From: Magicicada septendecula
Lineage: Eukaryota > Arthropoda > Insecta > Hemiptera > Cicadidae
Direction of reading: 5' to 3'
Length of the DNA stretch: 64,000 nucleotides
NCBI GenBank assembly: GCA_034769895.1
Contig: CM068367.1
Location: 85,117,654 to 85,181,653 of the forward strand
In this document: one piece after another, positions 11,350 through 22,917 of the stretch
How the letters are laid out: every line of letters starts with the position of its first letter
How positions within the stretch are numbered: the stretch's first letter is position 1
Made by a program: the position numbers and the translations under genes
Notes under the pieces: generated by a model
The model's input: the letters and a program-made list of their open reading frames with translations, nothing else
Databases searched by the model: none
Told to the model about the DNA's origin: nothing

Positions 11350-12159
11350 TCAAAACGTTTTTATGACGGCGACACACCTGAAGTACTTCGTCGGCCTTCT
11401 CACGATCGAGGTTGCGACATCAAAGGACTCTTTTAATAAAAGGTTAGAGTGACAGCCTTCAGAATTGTTTTTGCGGTCGCACAGGGAAACAAGATTCTTC
11501 GGGCGAAATTTAAAATATATTACGCCCTGGTGAATATCCAGCACCAAACGGGTGTGATGGATGAAATCCGCACCAAGTATGAGATCGCAAGACAGGCCGT
11601 CGGCGACCAATATGGGGAAATTCCAGATAAACGCGTCGATTTTCACCCAGCACACGGCTTCCAAATTGATCTTCAAATTGCCGTTGCAGGCACTCCTACA
11701 TACTACGGCACTGTTAGTCCACTTCAAAACGCTTCGGGTGTCTCTAATGCTCTCGAACAGCCGACGCGACATAATTGTACGTACCGACCCGGAATCAATC
11801 AGACCTTTCACGGTTCTATCATTAAAAACTACTTCCATCTGGGGCGAAAACAGTTTGTTCTTAAACAAACTCGCTAAGTTTTTTCCGGGCCCCAGATGTT
11901 CCTTAAATAAGTTGTGCGAAGTGACTCTTTGAGTCAACATTCGGCTCATTCTTCTGTTGGTCTTGCGACGACGTTTTTTGGGATCCTTTTTGGACGCCTT
12001 GCCGACAAACGAACGACACCGCCAGATATAGTGCCCCTTTTTTTTGCACAGGTAACAAATCGTGGTGAAAACAGTTCCGAAGGGAACGCGGTCACGGCCA
12101 GTCAGGTCAGGCTTAGGGCAGAAGGTTGAGGAACAGTTGCTGACCGTACTATTTCTCAA
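11350..12159 (-). pseudogene. Gypsy nucleocapsid knuckle plus aspartic protease, broken
   Basis: A 269-codon frame overlapping the end of the gag frame by 11 nt. Near residue 36 it has a canonical zinc knuckle, CX2CX4HX4C. A basic stretch follows, then a retropepsin-like domain whose active-site triad reads DSG in GLIDSGSVRTIMS. ADGLSCDLILGADF corresponds to the protease C-terminal ILG region. The frame ends before RT because of an indel. The gag frame relates to this one by +1, which may be decay rather than programmed shifting. Confidence 0.8.
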
Positions 12160-13420
12160 TACGCGTTTTTGTATTCGTGGCCTTCAGACGGGGACAGTAA
12201 TGTCTCACTTGCCCTTCTTCCTTACAATGGTAACACCGCCTCCGGTCCTCGCGCGGTCCGCCATTAGCTGGGGGGGCAGCAGGGCCTCTATACGTGGTAG
12301 TCCGATCGGTGAATTGGAAATTCGCCACCTCCACGCAGATCTTGTCCAGATCGGCAAATGTGGACGGGTGGCTGCAGAACACGAGACAGGTTCTCGTTTG
12401 GGCGGATAGCCCAGAAACGATGTTATCAACTACTTCCCTCTCAGTCACGGGTAGTCGCAGCACCTGGGCCGGCTCTTTTATTTCGGAGATATAAGTCGAC
12501 AAAGGTTCTCCGCGCTCTTGGGCTCTTAAAAACAGCTTCTGCTTTAGGGACGAAAATAACCGATCGGGAATGAATTATTCCAGGGCTTCCTGGTGAAAAC
12601 GGTCAAAGTCATCGGCCGCCAGGTACTTCGCAAGTCGATCGCCCAAAGCCCCGTTACAATAAGGCATAAGCAACGTCAGAAACCCGGCCTGCGAAACCAG
12701 AAAGCACCTTTTCAGTCTCATAGCTATTTTAAAAAACTCTAGCAGAGTTTCCACACAGAAACCGTTTGCCTTAGGGAGAACGCGGACTATTTTTTCGGCG
12801 GGGTGAGGCAACTTGCTGTAACAACAGCTGGTAGGCAACCGCGAAGGGTAGGTGTTTGCTTCGCTCATGAAAGGGTTCCGCTCGAGTCCGGAAACGGCGC
12901 TCCCTAATGGGGCCGCCTTATCATCAAATTGAATAAGCGGTCCAGCGTCAGAATGACTGCCACCCGGCGGGGCTGACTCTTGCGGGCTCACCTCATTTTC
13001 CGCGACAGGACAAGTCTCGCTGTCCGCCAAAACCCTCTTAACCTTTTCCCCTATAGAGAGTATATGTTTCCGGGAGTTTACGTCCCCCGATGATTCCGCC
13101 CAAGACTCTAACAACTTTAACCGGCCCTCAAAAGCCCGACACCTGGCTGTAAGCCATTGGTGGTCGGTTCGCCACTGGGACTCGCCGATGTTCGCAAGGT
13201 CGACATCCAAAATATCCGATATCAAGTCACATTCTCTGCACTCGTTCGAAATGTCCAACCCCTCGAGGTATTTAGTGTCGGGGGTCTTCCCTTCATGCAT
13301 TACATTACGTAGGCATTTCTGCAGTTCCCCTACTGTCCCGTTTTTTACGACACCACGAGCCCTTAGTTCAAATAATAAATCATGCTTTCGCAGCTGATCA
13401 ATGTCTCTGAGTAAGGCCAT
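12149..13420 (-). pseudogene. Gypsy gag with an internal stop
   Basis: The reading frame starts most plausibly at MALLRDIDQLRK (13420). It runs through a charged N-terminal region and a capsid-like helical region to a zinc-knuckle-like segment at the end. An in-frame TAA at 12577-12575 interrupts it; the same frame is open on both sides. The knuckle CYHCKEEGQ keeps three Cys but has Gln where the His ligand should be. A fully canonical knuckle follows in the next frame (11350-12159). A start 13 codons further upstream is possible. Confidence 0.8.
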
Positions 13421-13825
13421 ATTACGACCGATAGCAAAAGCAAAACATACAATGTGCAACGATAAGGGGGCAGCTGTTTGGTGGAATGCCGATAAGACGA
13501 ACAGGTTAGCCTGGCAGCCTTATCTGCTAGACAAAGTGCAAGTAGCGGTCTTCCACTCGCGAGCGAATAATTTGAACTATCTGATTTCACGACAACTGAC
13601 AGCAAAGACCTACTCGTGACAAAATTGTTAACTACGCATATAACATTTAAGATACCTCCCACAAAATCCCATACAAAATTTCACGCGACCAATACCGTGC
13701 AATACAAACAATACAAAATTTCAACACACACAACATCAACAAAATTACTCTTGATAACTATGGCTTATAACCCATTAAATTGAATTAAATGCCTAGTAAC
13801 CCATGGACCAAGGAAAACCCAAAAC

Positions 13826-13843
13826 AACCACGCTCTGCTACCA
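13826..13843 (-). other. Gypsy primer-binding site
   Basis: Four bases after the 5' LTR the minus strand reads TGGTAGCAGAGCGTGGTT. The leading TGG pairs with a tRNA CCA end, implying a primer tRNA ending GCTCTGCTACCA. The tRNA identity was not assigned. Confidence 0.75.
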
Positions 13844-13847
13844 CTTC

Positions 13848-15134
13848 TGCTGCGACACTTCCCGCTGCTGGGCCCCGGAAGTGTTCAGCATACACACAAG
13901 TAACATAACATAACATCTAAATCCATCAAAAGGCTTAAGACACTTTTTCTGTGTTGTGACTTACCTCTCAAGTATTTCTATAATTAATATAATTCTGTAA
14001 AGGGAGGAGGTGTAAGTAAAAGAAATTGTTGAATGCGTCAATCTGTGAGCAGAGTCGGTTGCGACCCGTTTATTTCAAAAACATTACGAGCCTCAAAATT
14101 TATCTAATTATGTGCCAGTCAGCAACGGTCATACTGAGCTAATTTTTTTTTTTTTGAAAAACTGAATATAGAAAATATTAAATGCTAAACATATGGGTAT
14201 CGCATAAATCAATGCTAGTTTACAAGATGTGTTCAGCGTACACGCTGTGATCTACTTATAAATTTCTGACACTGTTATCTATCGCAAAAGTTTATAAAAT
14301 TGTTTCTGACACTTATGGTAAGTAACTAGTTTGTCTCATTTTTTGCTTCGTGATTATGCAACACTTGCCACCATAAGTTGTTAAAGGTAAAAATGTTACT
14401 TGGCAATCCAGATAAGTCGTTTTGCAACCTGCTGTATCTGGTTGCTACGGCTGCGTGTTCCTCAGTACCTGGTTTGAACCACTGCTATGTCTGTGCTGGA
14501 AGATCGTGTAAAACTGTACGAATTTCATGTTCTCATGTCTTCGGTCCGGAACGTTGAACCAAGTTTCGAACTGAAAGTTTTCACATCTTTTAGTACACTT
14601 TTATACCCACATTGTTCGATTAACACGCACGCATGCATTCATACAGTGCGTGTTACAATTTACAATATTACAAAATAGCATTACAAGGTTATGACTTTAA
14701 ATTACATATATACGAGTACTGACACTCAACCTTACATATCTTAGGTCTTTTCATCAAGTTGACTGACTGAAATTTAAATTTAGGCGAGGCTGACCATTAC
14801 AGACAAGATACATCTTGGTTGGTTACGGATAACAATCTTTTTACATCTATTACAAGTTTTCTTTTTTGTTACAAACGTAATACACAAAATTATTAGCCAC
14901 TAGCATTGATTTACGATAGCTCAAAAACAATCATAGTTACCTTGGTTATTAAGGCTCCCAAACTTGACGAAAGTCCGGCGACGGGCCGCTCAGCTCACAG
15001 CGTTTGATGGGAGACTGACGAGATTTTACAAAGCAAGCGATAGGGTTGGTAAAGGGGAGGGCGTGACGTCAGGGCATCGGGCAAGGTACAATACGCGGAT
15101 TGTTGCATTCGGCAGAAGACGAATGATTGCAACA
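13848..15134 (-). repeat. Gypsy element 5' LTR (1287 bp)
   Basis: A direct copy of 6803-8070, starting TGTTGCAATC in element orientation and ending GTCGCAGCA next to the primer site. It contains a block of about 10 extra bases near 14988 and about 11 near 14060 that the 3' LTR lacks. Many of the substitutions against the other LTR are CG to TG or CA changes. Confidence 0.93.
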
Positions 15135-16032
15135 ATAATCAGGCAATTGTCTGTTGGTATGTAAGAGAGACCAAGTGTGAACTTCTTAACTTTTGTAAGA
15201 ACTACACTACTTTTCATTAAAACACACATTTTATTTACTACAGCCTGATATTTTCCCCATGCTTTGATATAGTATTGCTAGTGACTAGTCTGAGACCATC
15301 AGGGATACACATGGAACCATTAAAGGAACCCGCGGCAGCTTAAAAGTAAATGTGTATTTAGTCTAAAAATAATATAGTTTTTAACAAACACCACAAATGC
15401 AAGTAAATGATAATTGCAATTTTATTATTTATGTGAATAGTTTTAAATAAAATTGTTTTGTAGAAAAATATAAAATTAGCAAGTTTTAGATTACTACAGT
15501 TGTAATTTCATACATCTGATCTGAGCATGGAGTAAAACAGAAAAGGATTAAATTACACACAAAAGTGATAAATGAAAAGGTACTTAAAAAGAGTAATAAA
15601 ATGAAGAAATATTATAGAACATTTTAAAAAATTAATGAAAGTGGCTACACTTTGGGGAGATTTTGTGTCATTTATGCATCATCATTATCTTCAGCAAGGA
15701 TTAAACCAAAAATGGTTTGAGCCAAACTCAAGCAGATAGACTACAGCTTGTCACTCCAGTGCTTCTTCTGACTCTCCACATTTCTCCATCCTATTTATTA
15801 TTTAAGGAAAATTTTAGGCAAAATTGGTAGAATAAGATAATTTGGAATATTAGAACAGAAAATGCTACAAGGAATTGAGAGAGTTGCACAAAATAGTACA
15901 CTGTTTAACTGAAACATGTTGATAGCTAGATTTCTAACTGATTATGATAATGATGTTGATGATGTAGTACATGTAGTCTGCATATGTTTTGAGTTGTACT
16001 TCGAAGTGACAGCAATTTTTATGTTGTTTCAG
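15135..16032 (+). other. Intron remainder, nothing recognised
   Basis: AT-rich sequence between the gypsy element and the next exon. It ends in a TTTCAG acceptor. No repeat or coding signal was recognised. Confidence 0.6.
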
Positions 16033-16184
16033 GCATTTGTAGAAAGCAACAAAAGCATAAAGTGGTGTCCAGTTGCTGGATGTGGTCAAGCAGTGAGGCT
16101 GCCAGAAATCGAACAGATGCACTGTACTACACAAGCAAAAACATCACACGCCGTTGACTGTGGCAATGGACACTTTTTCTGCTG
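16033..16184 (+). CDS. ANKIB1: ANKIB1-like E3 ligase, exon encoding the first part of IBR
   Basis: A 152-nt exon after GTTTCAG, starting with AFVESNKSIKWCPVAGC. It carries the first IBR zinc ligands (CPVAGC) and runs to GHFFC plus two bases (TG) of a Trp codon. The donor is CTG|GTGCTT. The split Trp is completed by the G that opens the next exon, which confirms the junction. The IBR domain bridges RING1 and RING2 in RBR ligases. The short insert before AVDCG is typical of ANKIB1 rather than ARIH1. Confidence 0.88.
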
Positions 16185-16897
16185 GTGCTTTTTTTTTTTA
16201 TTTCTAACTTATTTTCCTTTTGTCCTTCATGATTGCTTTATGTAGTATCAATCACATGTATTAGGTGGCTGCACTGCATGCTTGACTTTAGTAGAGGTAT
16301 TTTAATTTACCTGCATGCAGTATTCATGTTATTAAGGTATTGGAATGTCACCTTCTGCAACTCATCCTCTACCCCCCTCTCTCTCTCTCAATCCCTCCCT
16401 CCTCTCCTACAGCTCTATACGATCGTTGACTCTTTTGTGATTTATTGACCACTTCCATTTACAGTAACTATCACTTCTATTGATAAGCTTTCTTACATCA
16501 ACTTCTGATCCTTTAATACATTTTAATTCAGATCCTTCTCTTTGCCTTTGCCAAACCTGGATTTCTATCATTACTTTCTCGCGGGGTAATTTTCCTGCAT
16601 GTGGTCTACATGTCCAGCTCATTTTAAACTCAGTGGCTATATTCATTTTGTTAACAGTAAATTGTATTCTGTAGTTACCATATTTTTAACAGAACAAAAT
16701 TAAATAAATAAGCTTTGAATAAGCATTAATTACAGTAAGTAATTAATAAGCAGTAATACTCCATTAATAAGCAGTAATACTCCATTAATAAGCAGAAGTA
16801 CAGTAAGTAGTAGTAGGTACAGTAAGTAGTAGTAGGTACATAGAAATCTCAGTAGTAGTTGTTGAACAAGACTATTAGCAATTTCTTTTTTTTTCAG
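16185..16897 (+). other. Intron with short tandem repeats
   Basis: A 713-bp intron. About 16740-16800 holds three copies of a roughly 21-bp unit (TAATAAGCAGTAATACTCCA), followed by two copies of an AAGTAGTAGTAGGTAC unit. A T-rich tract leads to the acceptor. Nothing coding. Confidence 0.75.
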
Positions 16898-17117
16898 GGA
16901 ATGTTTGGGCGAAGCTCATGCTCCAAGCGGTTGTGAACAGTGGCAACAGTGGCTTACAAAGATATCGCAAGTGAAGCCTGAACAGTTGCAAGCATCGTGT
17001 ACGGAAACTGAGGATGCTGCCAATTGTTTGTGGCTAGTTACAAACTGTAAACCTTGTCCAAATTGTAAATCGTTAATTCAGAAAAACGAGGGATGCAACC
17101 ACATGAAGTGTTCAAAG
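16898..17117 (+). CDS. ANKIB1: ANKIB1-like E3 ligase, exon encoding end of IBR and RING2 catalytic Cys
   Basis: A 220-nt exon between TTTTCAG and AAG|GTGAGG. It begins with the G that completes Trp, then [12 protein letters not shown], supplying the last IBR ligands (C, H, C). After a linker, RING2 starts at KPCPNCKS. The catalytic Cys, which accepts ubiquitin from the E2 as a thioester in RBR ligases, is the Cys in NEGCNHMKC; its codon is 17094-17096, 21 nt before the donor. The active-site Cys and the neighbouring His are present, so the enzyme should be active. Confidence 0.9.
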
Positions 17118-17311
17118 GTGAGGTGGACTAGAATGTGTGACCGACTTCTAAATATATATATGTTTATAAAAGGAGAATGTTACTTTTTTAATAAATACAT
17201 TTTTTATAAGGTAATCATTTTTAGTACCTTAAGAAATCTGTATTTTTTCTGATTAAGAAAACAACACTTCTGTATTTCAGAGTTTAAAATTACAAAATAA
17301 TCTAGCAGCTG

Positions 17312-17354
<43 letters not shown>

Positions 17355-18155
17355 TGCATCTACATGCACCCGAGTGAACTTGCTTGCTAGTCTTATACAG
17401 TTCTTTAAACCAGTGATTCCCAAATGGTGTACGTGGCACGTGGAGGTTCATATGAAATCATCAGTGCTACAAAATTTTAGTTTTATCGAAGTAGTAAAAT
17501 GAACTGACATAATTTCCATGTACAATAAAAAGGTAAGAATTGTACTTTCCACCCTCTTAATTAAATATAAATTAAGTGTGTGTGTGTTTAATTAATTGAA
17601 TATGTAAATTAGAATTTTTCTAAACTAATTAGTATAAATTAACTAAATTTCTGTTTTCATCATTTTTCTACATATTTTTCACTTACACTTACACACGTTT
17701 CCAGTGCATTAACAGTTATTTCACAGTTTGCCTTTACTGAAGCAATTTCATTTTTTTTAACATCATTCCAAATGGGGGAATCCATCACGTAGAAATGTTT
17801 TAAAGTTTTAACTTGTTCTGAACATTGTACTGCTGTCTTATTCCTGGAACTTGTGCTAATATCATCCACTGTTACTTGTCAGCACTTGCAGTAATGTCAC
17901 GAACCTCATGAATTTTATGGAGCATTATGCTGTTTTTTTTGTTGACTTGGATGGGCCAAATTTTGTACGTTTTGATCACCAGAGAAGGACTTGTGCCAAG
18001 CAGACGCTTCTGTTTTTGATAGTCTCATTACTAAATTGTACATGCTATCTTTGCAAAATTTCACTTGGATAATGTTTTTGTTTGTTAAAAATTTAATAAT
18101 ACACTGCATAATGGCACTAGGTGTTGATTAGTCACTATCCTGTTATAGACTAATG
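17118..18155 (+). other. Intron with a GT run and a possible hAT end
   Basis: After a GT microsatellite (17314-17352) the sequence CAGTGATTCCCAAATGG at 17411 looks like a hAT left end, but no convincing right end or target duplication was found. The remainder is AT-rich with only short open frames. Confidence 0.45.
17314..17352. repeat. (GT)n microsatellite, 39 bp
   Basis: An uninterrupted GT run within the intron between the two RING2 exons. Confidence 0.95.
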
Positions 18156-18953
18156 CAGTGGTTCCCAAAGTAGAGTCCGCGGACCCCTGGCAACTATGTT
18201 TCAGGGGGTTCGCAGACAATTTTAAGAGAAAGTAGAATATACTGTAATTTTCTGATTTTTTATAGTCTAAAAACTAAATTTTAGAATCTTAAAACAGTTA
18301 GTAGAAGATTCCAGTATTTTTTTTAGTAATTTAAAACTAATGCCTTTAATATATTTAAATCATATCGTGTTCGTTCGTTCGTTCGTTCGTAGTCCTTCAG
18401 TCTTTTGACTGGTTAGTACCCTCCCCGCATATACCCGTGGTGCGTGTGATACTGAGTCTCTCACAGGTATATGAGACCTAAAGATCATGTCATGTAGCAG
18501 ATCTATTTGTCAGCCGAACTGACTCGAGCGCCGCATCAACACCGAACTGACTGATTGTGCTGTTTTATTCCATGTATAAACACTGTATCTTAGCGTAACA
18601 GATCCGTGTAGCTGGTTTTACATCTAAGTAGCTGGATTTCGACACGTGTGAGTGGAAAGATAGAGCCGATGTTGGCAATGTTAAGAAATAAACTGGATGT
18701 TGAGAGTGGCTTAATATTGAAATTATCAGACATTAAACCTAATAATCCAAAGCTAATTGTTCAAAAGCAACTTCATTGTTCGCATTAATATTATAATTTT
18801 GCAAGTTATGAGAATTTTGATTTTAATATATTTTGATTAAAATATTGGAGTTTGTATTATATTTACTATTTGTTTTATTTCATAACTTAGACAGGGTCCA
18901 TGAAATTTTTAATTTTGGGGGGGTCCGCAGACTGAAAAGTTTGGGAACCACTG
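18156..18953. mobile_element. hAT MITE with 8-bp target duplication
   Basis: The left terminus CAGTGGTTCCCAAAG and the right terminus TTTGGGAACCACTG are inverted copies, with sub-terminal GTCCGCGGACCCC and GGGTCCGCAG blocks continuing the symmetry. The flanks GACTAATG (18148-18155) and GACTAATA (18954-18961) match at 7 of 8 bases. The interior includes a (GTTC)n run at 18368-18390 and no transposase. It lies in the intron that splits RING2. Confidence 0.85.
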
Positions 18954-19423
18954 GACTAATAGATTGATAACTGTATACAGTAAGTTGAAATATGCCCACT
19001 ACCCATCCAGTCTTGACACTACATGATCACATGTTTGCCTCTCAAAACAATTATAGGTCAAATTGACTGTAATTAAATTACAATTAAATAGTAATTAAAT
19101 TTTCTTTAGTCATCTTTGAACTTTATTATATCTCAGTATAAATTGATATTAGTAATATTCATGTGGTGAAATAATTTGTAGTATTTCAGATAATTTGAAA
19201 TGGTTGTGAGAAGTCAGAGAGTCTGTGAATTACTGGTATATCAATAAGTTTGTAAATCACTGATCCAGTCTTTTCTTCTCTCTGTAGATATGCAAAATAA
19301 ATAAATTTATTTATTTTCCCTATAGTGCAACTCAGGATGTAGGCTATGGGACACACTTATCACATTTAATTACAATTCTGCCTACTTTAATATTAATAAA
19401 ATGTACATGTTTTTTTTTCTTAG

Positions 19424-19558
19424 TGCAAATTTGATTTCTGTTGGGTGTGCCTTGAAAGTTGGAAACGTCACAGTTCAGCAACAGGTGGATACTTTCGATG
19501 TAACCGGTTTGAAGCTGTACACAAAGCAGACGAAAAACAGGGAATCCTTATTAGTGAG
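19424..19558 (+). CDS. ANKIB1: ANKIB1-like E3 ligase, exon encoding the rest of RING2
   Basis: A 45-codon exon between TTCTTAG and GAG|GTAAAC, in phase 0 at both ends. It reads CKFDFCWVCLESWKRHSS and then GGYFRCNRFE, providing the remaining RING2 zinc ligands and the conserved WKRHSS-GGYFRCNR segment of ANKIB1. The 2.3-kb intron thus divides RING2 between its catalytic Cys and its last zinc ligands. Confidence 0.9.
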
Positions 19559-20141
19559 GTAAACAACATTTTCTTTAGCTTTGTACCGAGGTAGCTAGAT
19601 AGTTTATCGTGTTTCATTTAATGTCATTTACATTTATTTGGTTTTAATATTCATATAACTCTTGTGACAACAGTCAAATTGTTTGATATTTTTGAAAGAA
19701 TTTTGTAGTACGTCGATCCTGTGGTCAAACATTACGATACATTGAAAAGTATATGTCAGACGTTTGATGCTACAGTGATCAGCAGACTCACTTTCAAAGC
19801 AGTCTGTCACGAATTGAACAGATGAAATGTTCATCCGGTTGATAATCCAAACTATAGGTTGTCCAAGAAAAAATGTAATTGCACCCCCTTACTCATTCCT
19901 CTGAAGACGTCTTGGAAATTTCTTGAAATAGAAGATCTTGAAAATAATATGATTGACGAAGCCCTCAGAGTGAATTTCTATCAGTAAAACTGTGTTAATT
20001 CTAGACTTCAAACACAATAAAATATTATTTATACAACAACAAAAAATTAGCAGATTTAGAAAATGGAGATGACATTTGTTTATTGGCCATCCACATCAGA
20101 AACTTGAAAGAACGAGTTAACTGGAGAAATGAACAGGGGAG
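19559..20141 (+). other. Intron start, nothing recognised
   Basis: About 580 bp between the RING2 exon and Element I. No repeat class was identified. Confidence 0.55.
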
Positions 20142-20849
20142 TGTAACGGGGAAAAATAAAGGGGATTTTATAATTTAAAGAATTTCATTTTAACCATCTG
20201 TAGACAACCTTTGAGGTAATCTTTTTATTTACCCAGTGTGTACTTTTTGGTCACTGACTGTAGCTCCGTGGAAGGCACAGCACAGCACAGGAATGTTTAT
20301 TGTCGGGAGGGTGCGTATTTGCATACGAGCGCACGTGTGTGCCACCTTTGCGATGTAGAAATTACCTCGTGGCTACAATTTGGACGTCCTTCCGGTCCGA
20401 GCGAAATGTTCTAGAAGGATTCCAGCCAATCAGAGTCCAATTTTGCGGCAACATGGCCAGCTATACACGGCAGAGCGTACCCACGCTTCGCTTGACGCTG
20501 GACAGTCAACGAAAAACTACAGAGCTGCGCGGGTCAGTAAAAAACTGTGCGGTTCTCTATATCAGTGCTCGCAAGCAAATATACCATCGGCCGACAATTA
20601 AATCATGTAAATGAACTTAATATAATAGAAAAAAATGTCAGAGTGAATAATCAACAGCAGTTTTTCGGAATATAACAGTTTAGAACCTATTTTTGGAGTG
20701 TTACGTGAAAACCGTAAATTAACAGTGGTGGTGCAACAAATCGGATACTTCCACACACTGGCTAAGAACCTTTTGAAATTACATTCAACAGTTGAGAGAG
20801 CTCTATAAAAAAAAATAAAAAGGGAATTTTAAAGATATGATGAGGATGA

Positions 20850-20953
<104 letters not shown>

Positions 20954-21238
20954 TGAAAAAATATTAAAAGTACAGTACTGGGTTGTCATGAATAGGTTTA
21001 TCGTATTTAATCACTTATAATTTAGTTATCAAGTAAATATTGTAATCTTCTACATATATGATTTTGATGTTATAAAAAGGGAATAGCGTGTTAAAAGAAA
21101 GTGGAGAGTTTGAGGAGTTGAAAGTAATGTTAGTAAAAGAGAAGTAAGTTTTTTGAATAAAACAAAATAATTGATTTAATCAGCATAACAATGTGTTAGA
21201 GTAGTTCATTTCATCGATGACCCTCTCCTACATTCTGT

Positions 21239-22401
21239 TGTAACGGTACATTTCAGCCCACCTAATATTTTGGGGAAAATAAACATAAATTTTATTTGAA
21301 ACATAAAAGAATAAATAATAATTGTAAAATTTTATAACGACGTAGCAGGCAACGAGTGAATTTGTGTCAAGGTCAACATACAGACGCAAGAAAAAACAGT
21401 TATATTTTACCAAACGAACTTTGACCGATGAAGTCACCGGTCACACCACATTACATAAGTGCCAAGCCTTTAAAAACGTCACTTGGAATGCGTAGTTAAC
21501 TTCGCCTCAGAATTGGCTTCGTCATATTCAGAGAACAATGAAATGTGATTACGTGATGCCCCACCAGTTCAGAACTCGAAGCAGTATAATTTGCCCCAGT
21601 TTAAAATTACTCCTTGTGCCGGCCGGTCACAAATAAAAATCGGAACGAAATCGCGAGTGCACCCAAACAAAAATGTGAAAGTATCAACAAAAATTGGATC
21701 GGAATTGCAAAAAGTCAATTAACAGTTATGATGTAAAAGTACGTTATTTCAGCCAAGTGCGGGAAACCAAGAAATATAAGAAATAGTCGAAAGTGCGCAG
21801 TAAGATGGACTCACCTGTTGTAACCAGATAAGGAATAGAACGGAACATAATATAATTTCTTCAGCCAGGCCTAAATAAATTCAAATACCATTCTAAATTT
21901 TGTTGAAAGAAATGTTTTACTAAAATGAGCTCAAAAAGGGGAATATAAAATATGTACTGCATGAAAGTGTGCGTGTCTGGGTGCATGAAATAAAAACGAT
22001 AAAATAAGAAGCGCTGGTTTGTGTTAATTAAATTTTGAGAGTAGTTTTAAAGACATTATTTTATGTGTAGTACAGATAAATTCATATATAAGGAAAACGA
22101 TAATATAATTGATGATAATATATGATGATATAATTTTTCATTTGAATATATATAAAAAAAAAATGTGTTAAGAATTATTTGAATTGAAAAGCGATATAAA
22201 AGTAATAAATAATTCATGGGAAACACATTAATTGTGGAGTGAGTTATGTCAGACAACCATATTGTTTTCAGCTCGTCCAATTCGAATCCTGGACCTGGTA
22301 AGTAGATTTCCAAAGTTGGTAGCAAACAAGAGCCGAAAGTGAAAATTAATAAACAAAGTCTAATTAATAAATTTATAAACAAAAAAAAAATAAACTTAAC
22401 A
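21239..22401 (+). mobile_element. Solo LTR nested in the Element I 5' LTR
   Basis: The insert starts TGTAACGGTACA, ends CTTAACA and is flanked by CTGT on both sides (21235-21238 and 22402-22405). It is absent from the 3' LTR of Element I. TG...CA ends, a 4-bp duplication and the lack of any internal region identify a solo LTR left by LTR-LTR recombination. Its first eight bases match the LTR starts of Elements I and II, suggesting the same retrotransposon lineage. Confidence 0.85.
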
Positions 22402-22650
22402 CTGTGCCCACACAAATTCGTCTCACAACCCTGGAAGTCTTCTGATTAAGGGGAGTTAGATTGCACTGAAATTATTAAAGGGTTAATTGATGGGAAGAGT
22501 ATTAAAAGTTTACATATTTCAACTTAAAAAATATGTTGGCGGCCCTGAACTTCTGATGGTAAAAGGTAAGTTACGAGAGAGAAAGATCGCAAGGTAAGTC
22601 AGTTCCTGACAATGTAAATTTATTAAAAAAATATTTTGAAAAGTTACAAA

Positions 22651-22667
22651 TGGCGCGCCTGCCAGGA
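22651..22667 (+). other. Element I primer-binding site (tRNA-Arg-like)
   Basis: Two bases after the 5' LTR the sequence reads TGGCGCGCCTGCCAGGA. It differs at two positions from the Element III site TGGCGACCCTGCCAGGA, which resembles the tRNA-Arg primer site used by mdg1/412-type elements. Confidence 0.75.
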
Positions 22668-22917
22668 TTTTTATATAAGAATATTATATGAAAGGGACCT
22701 ATTTGGGGCACAGAGGGTAGGTGATGGTAAGCAGTGTTGTATGTGAAATCGTCGTATATAATTATGTTGCATATAAGTGTGGTTATGTTGAGTAGTATAA
22801 TGTACTAGTGTAACTGAAAGTGTTCATAGTAGCACATTGAGTTGAAGAGTAAGTTTTACATACAAAATTACGCTGAATTAAATATTTCATTGCATTAACT
22901 GTTGAATTAAATTTAAT

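Larger units (their letters stand above)
6803..15134 (-). mobile_element. Ty3/gypsy LTR retrotransposon, full length but broken
   Basis: Two direct repeats of about 1.27-1.29 kb enclose a minus-strand gag-protease-RT-RNaseH-integrase order, which is diagnostic of Ty3/gypsy. In element orientation each LTR starts TGTTGCAATC and ends GTCGCAGCA. The flanks ATAG (6799-6802) and ATAA (15135-15138) match at 3 of 4 bases. A primer site follows the 5' LTR and a G-rich polypurine tract precedes the 3' LTR. Several frameshifts and one stop disable the proteins. It is inserted antisense to the host gene within the RING1-IBR intron. Confidence 0.93.

Noticed and set aside
17411-19262. A hAT element starting CAGTGATTCCCAAATGG and ending at AATCACTG
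   Set aside because: Only the outer bases match and the flanking 8-mers differ, so the second end is not supported.
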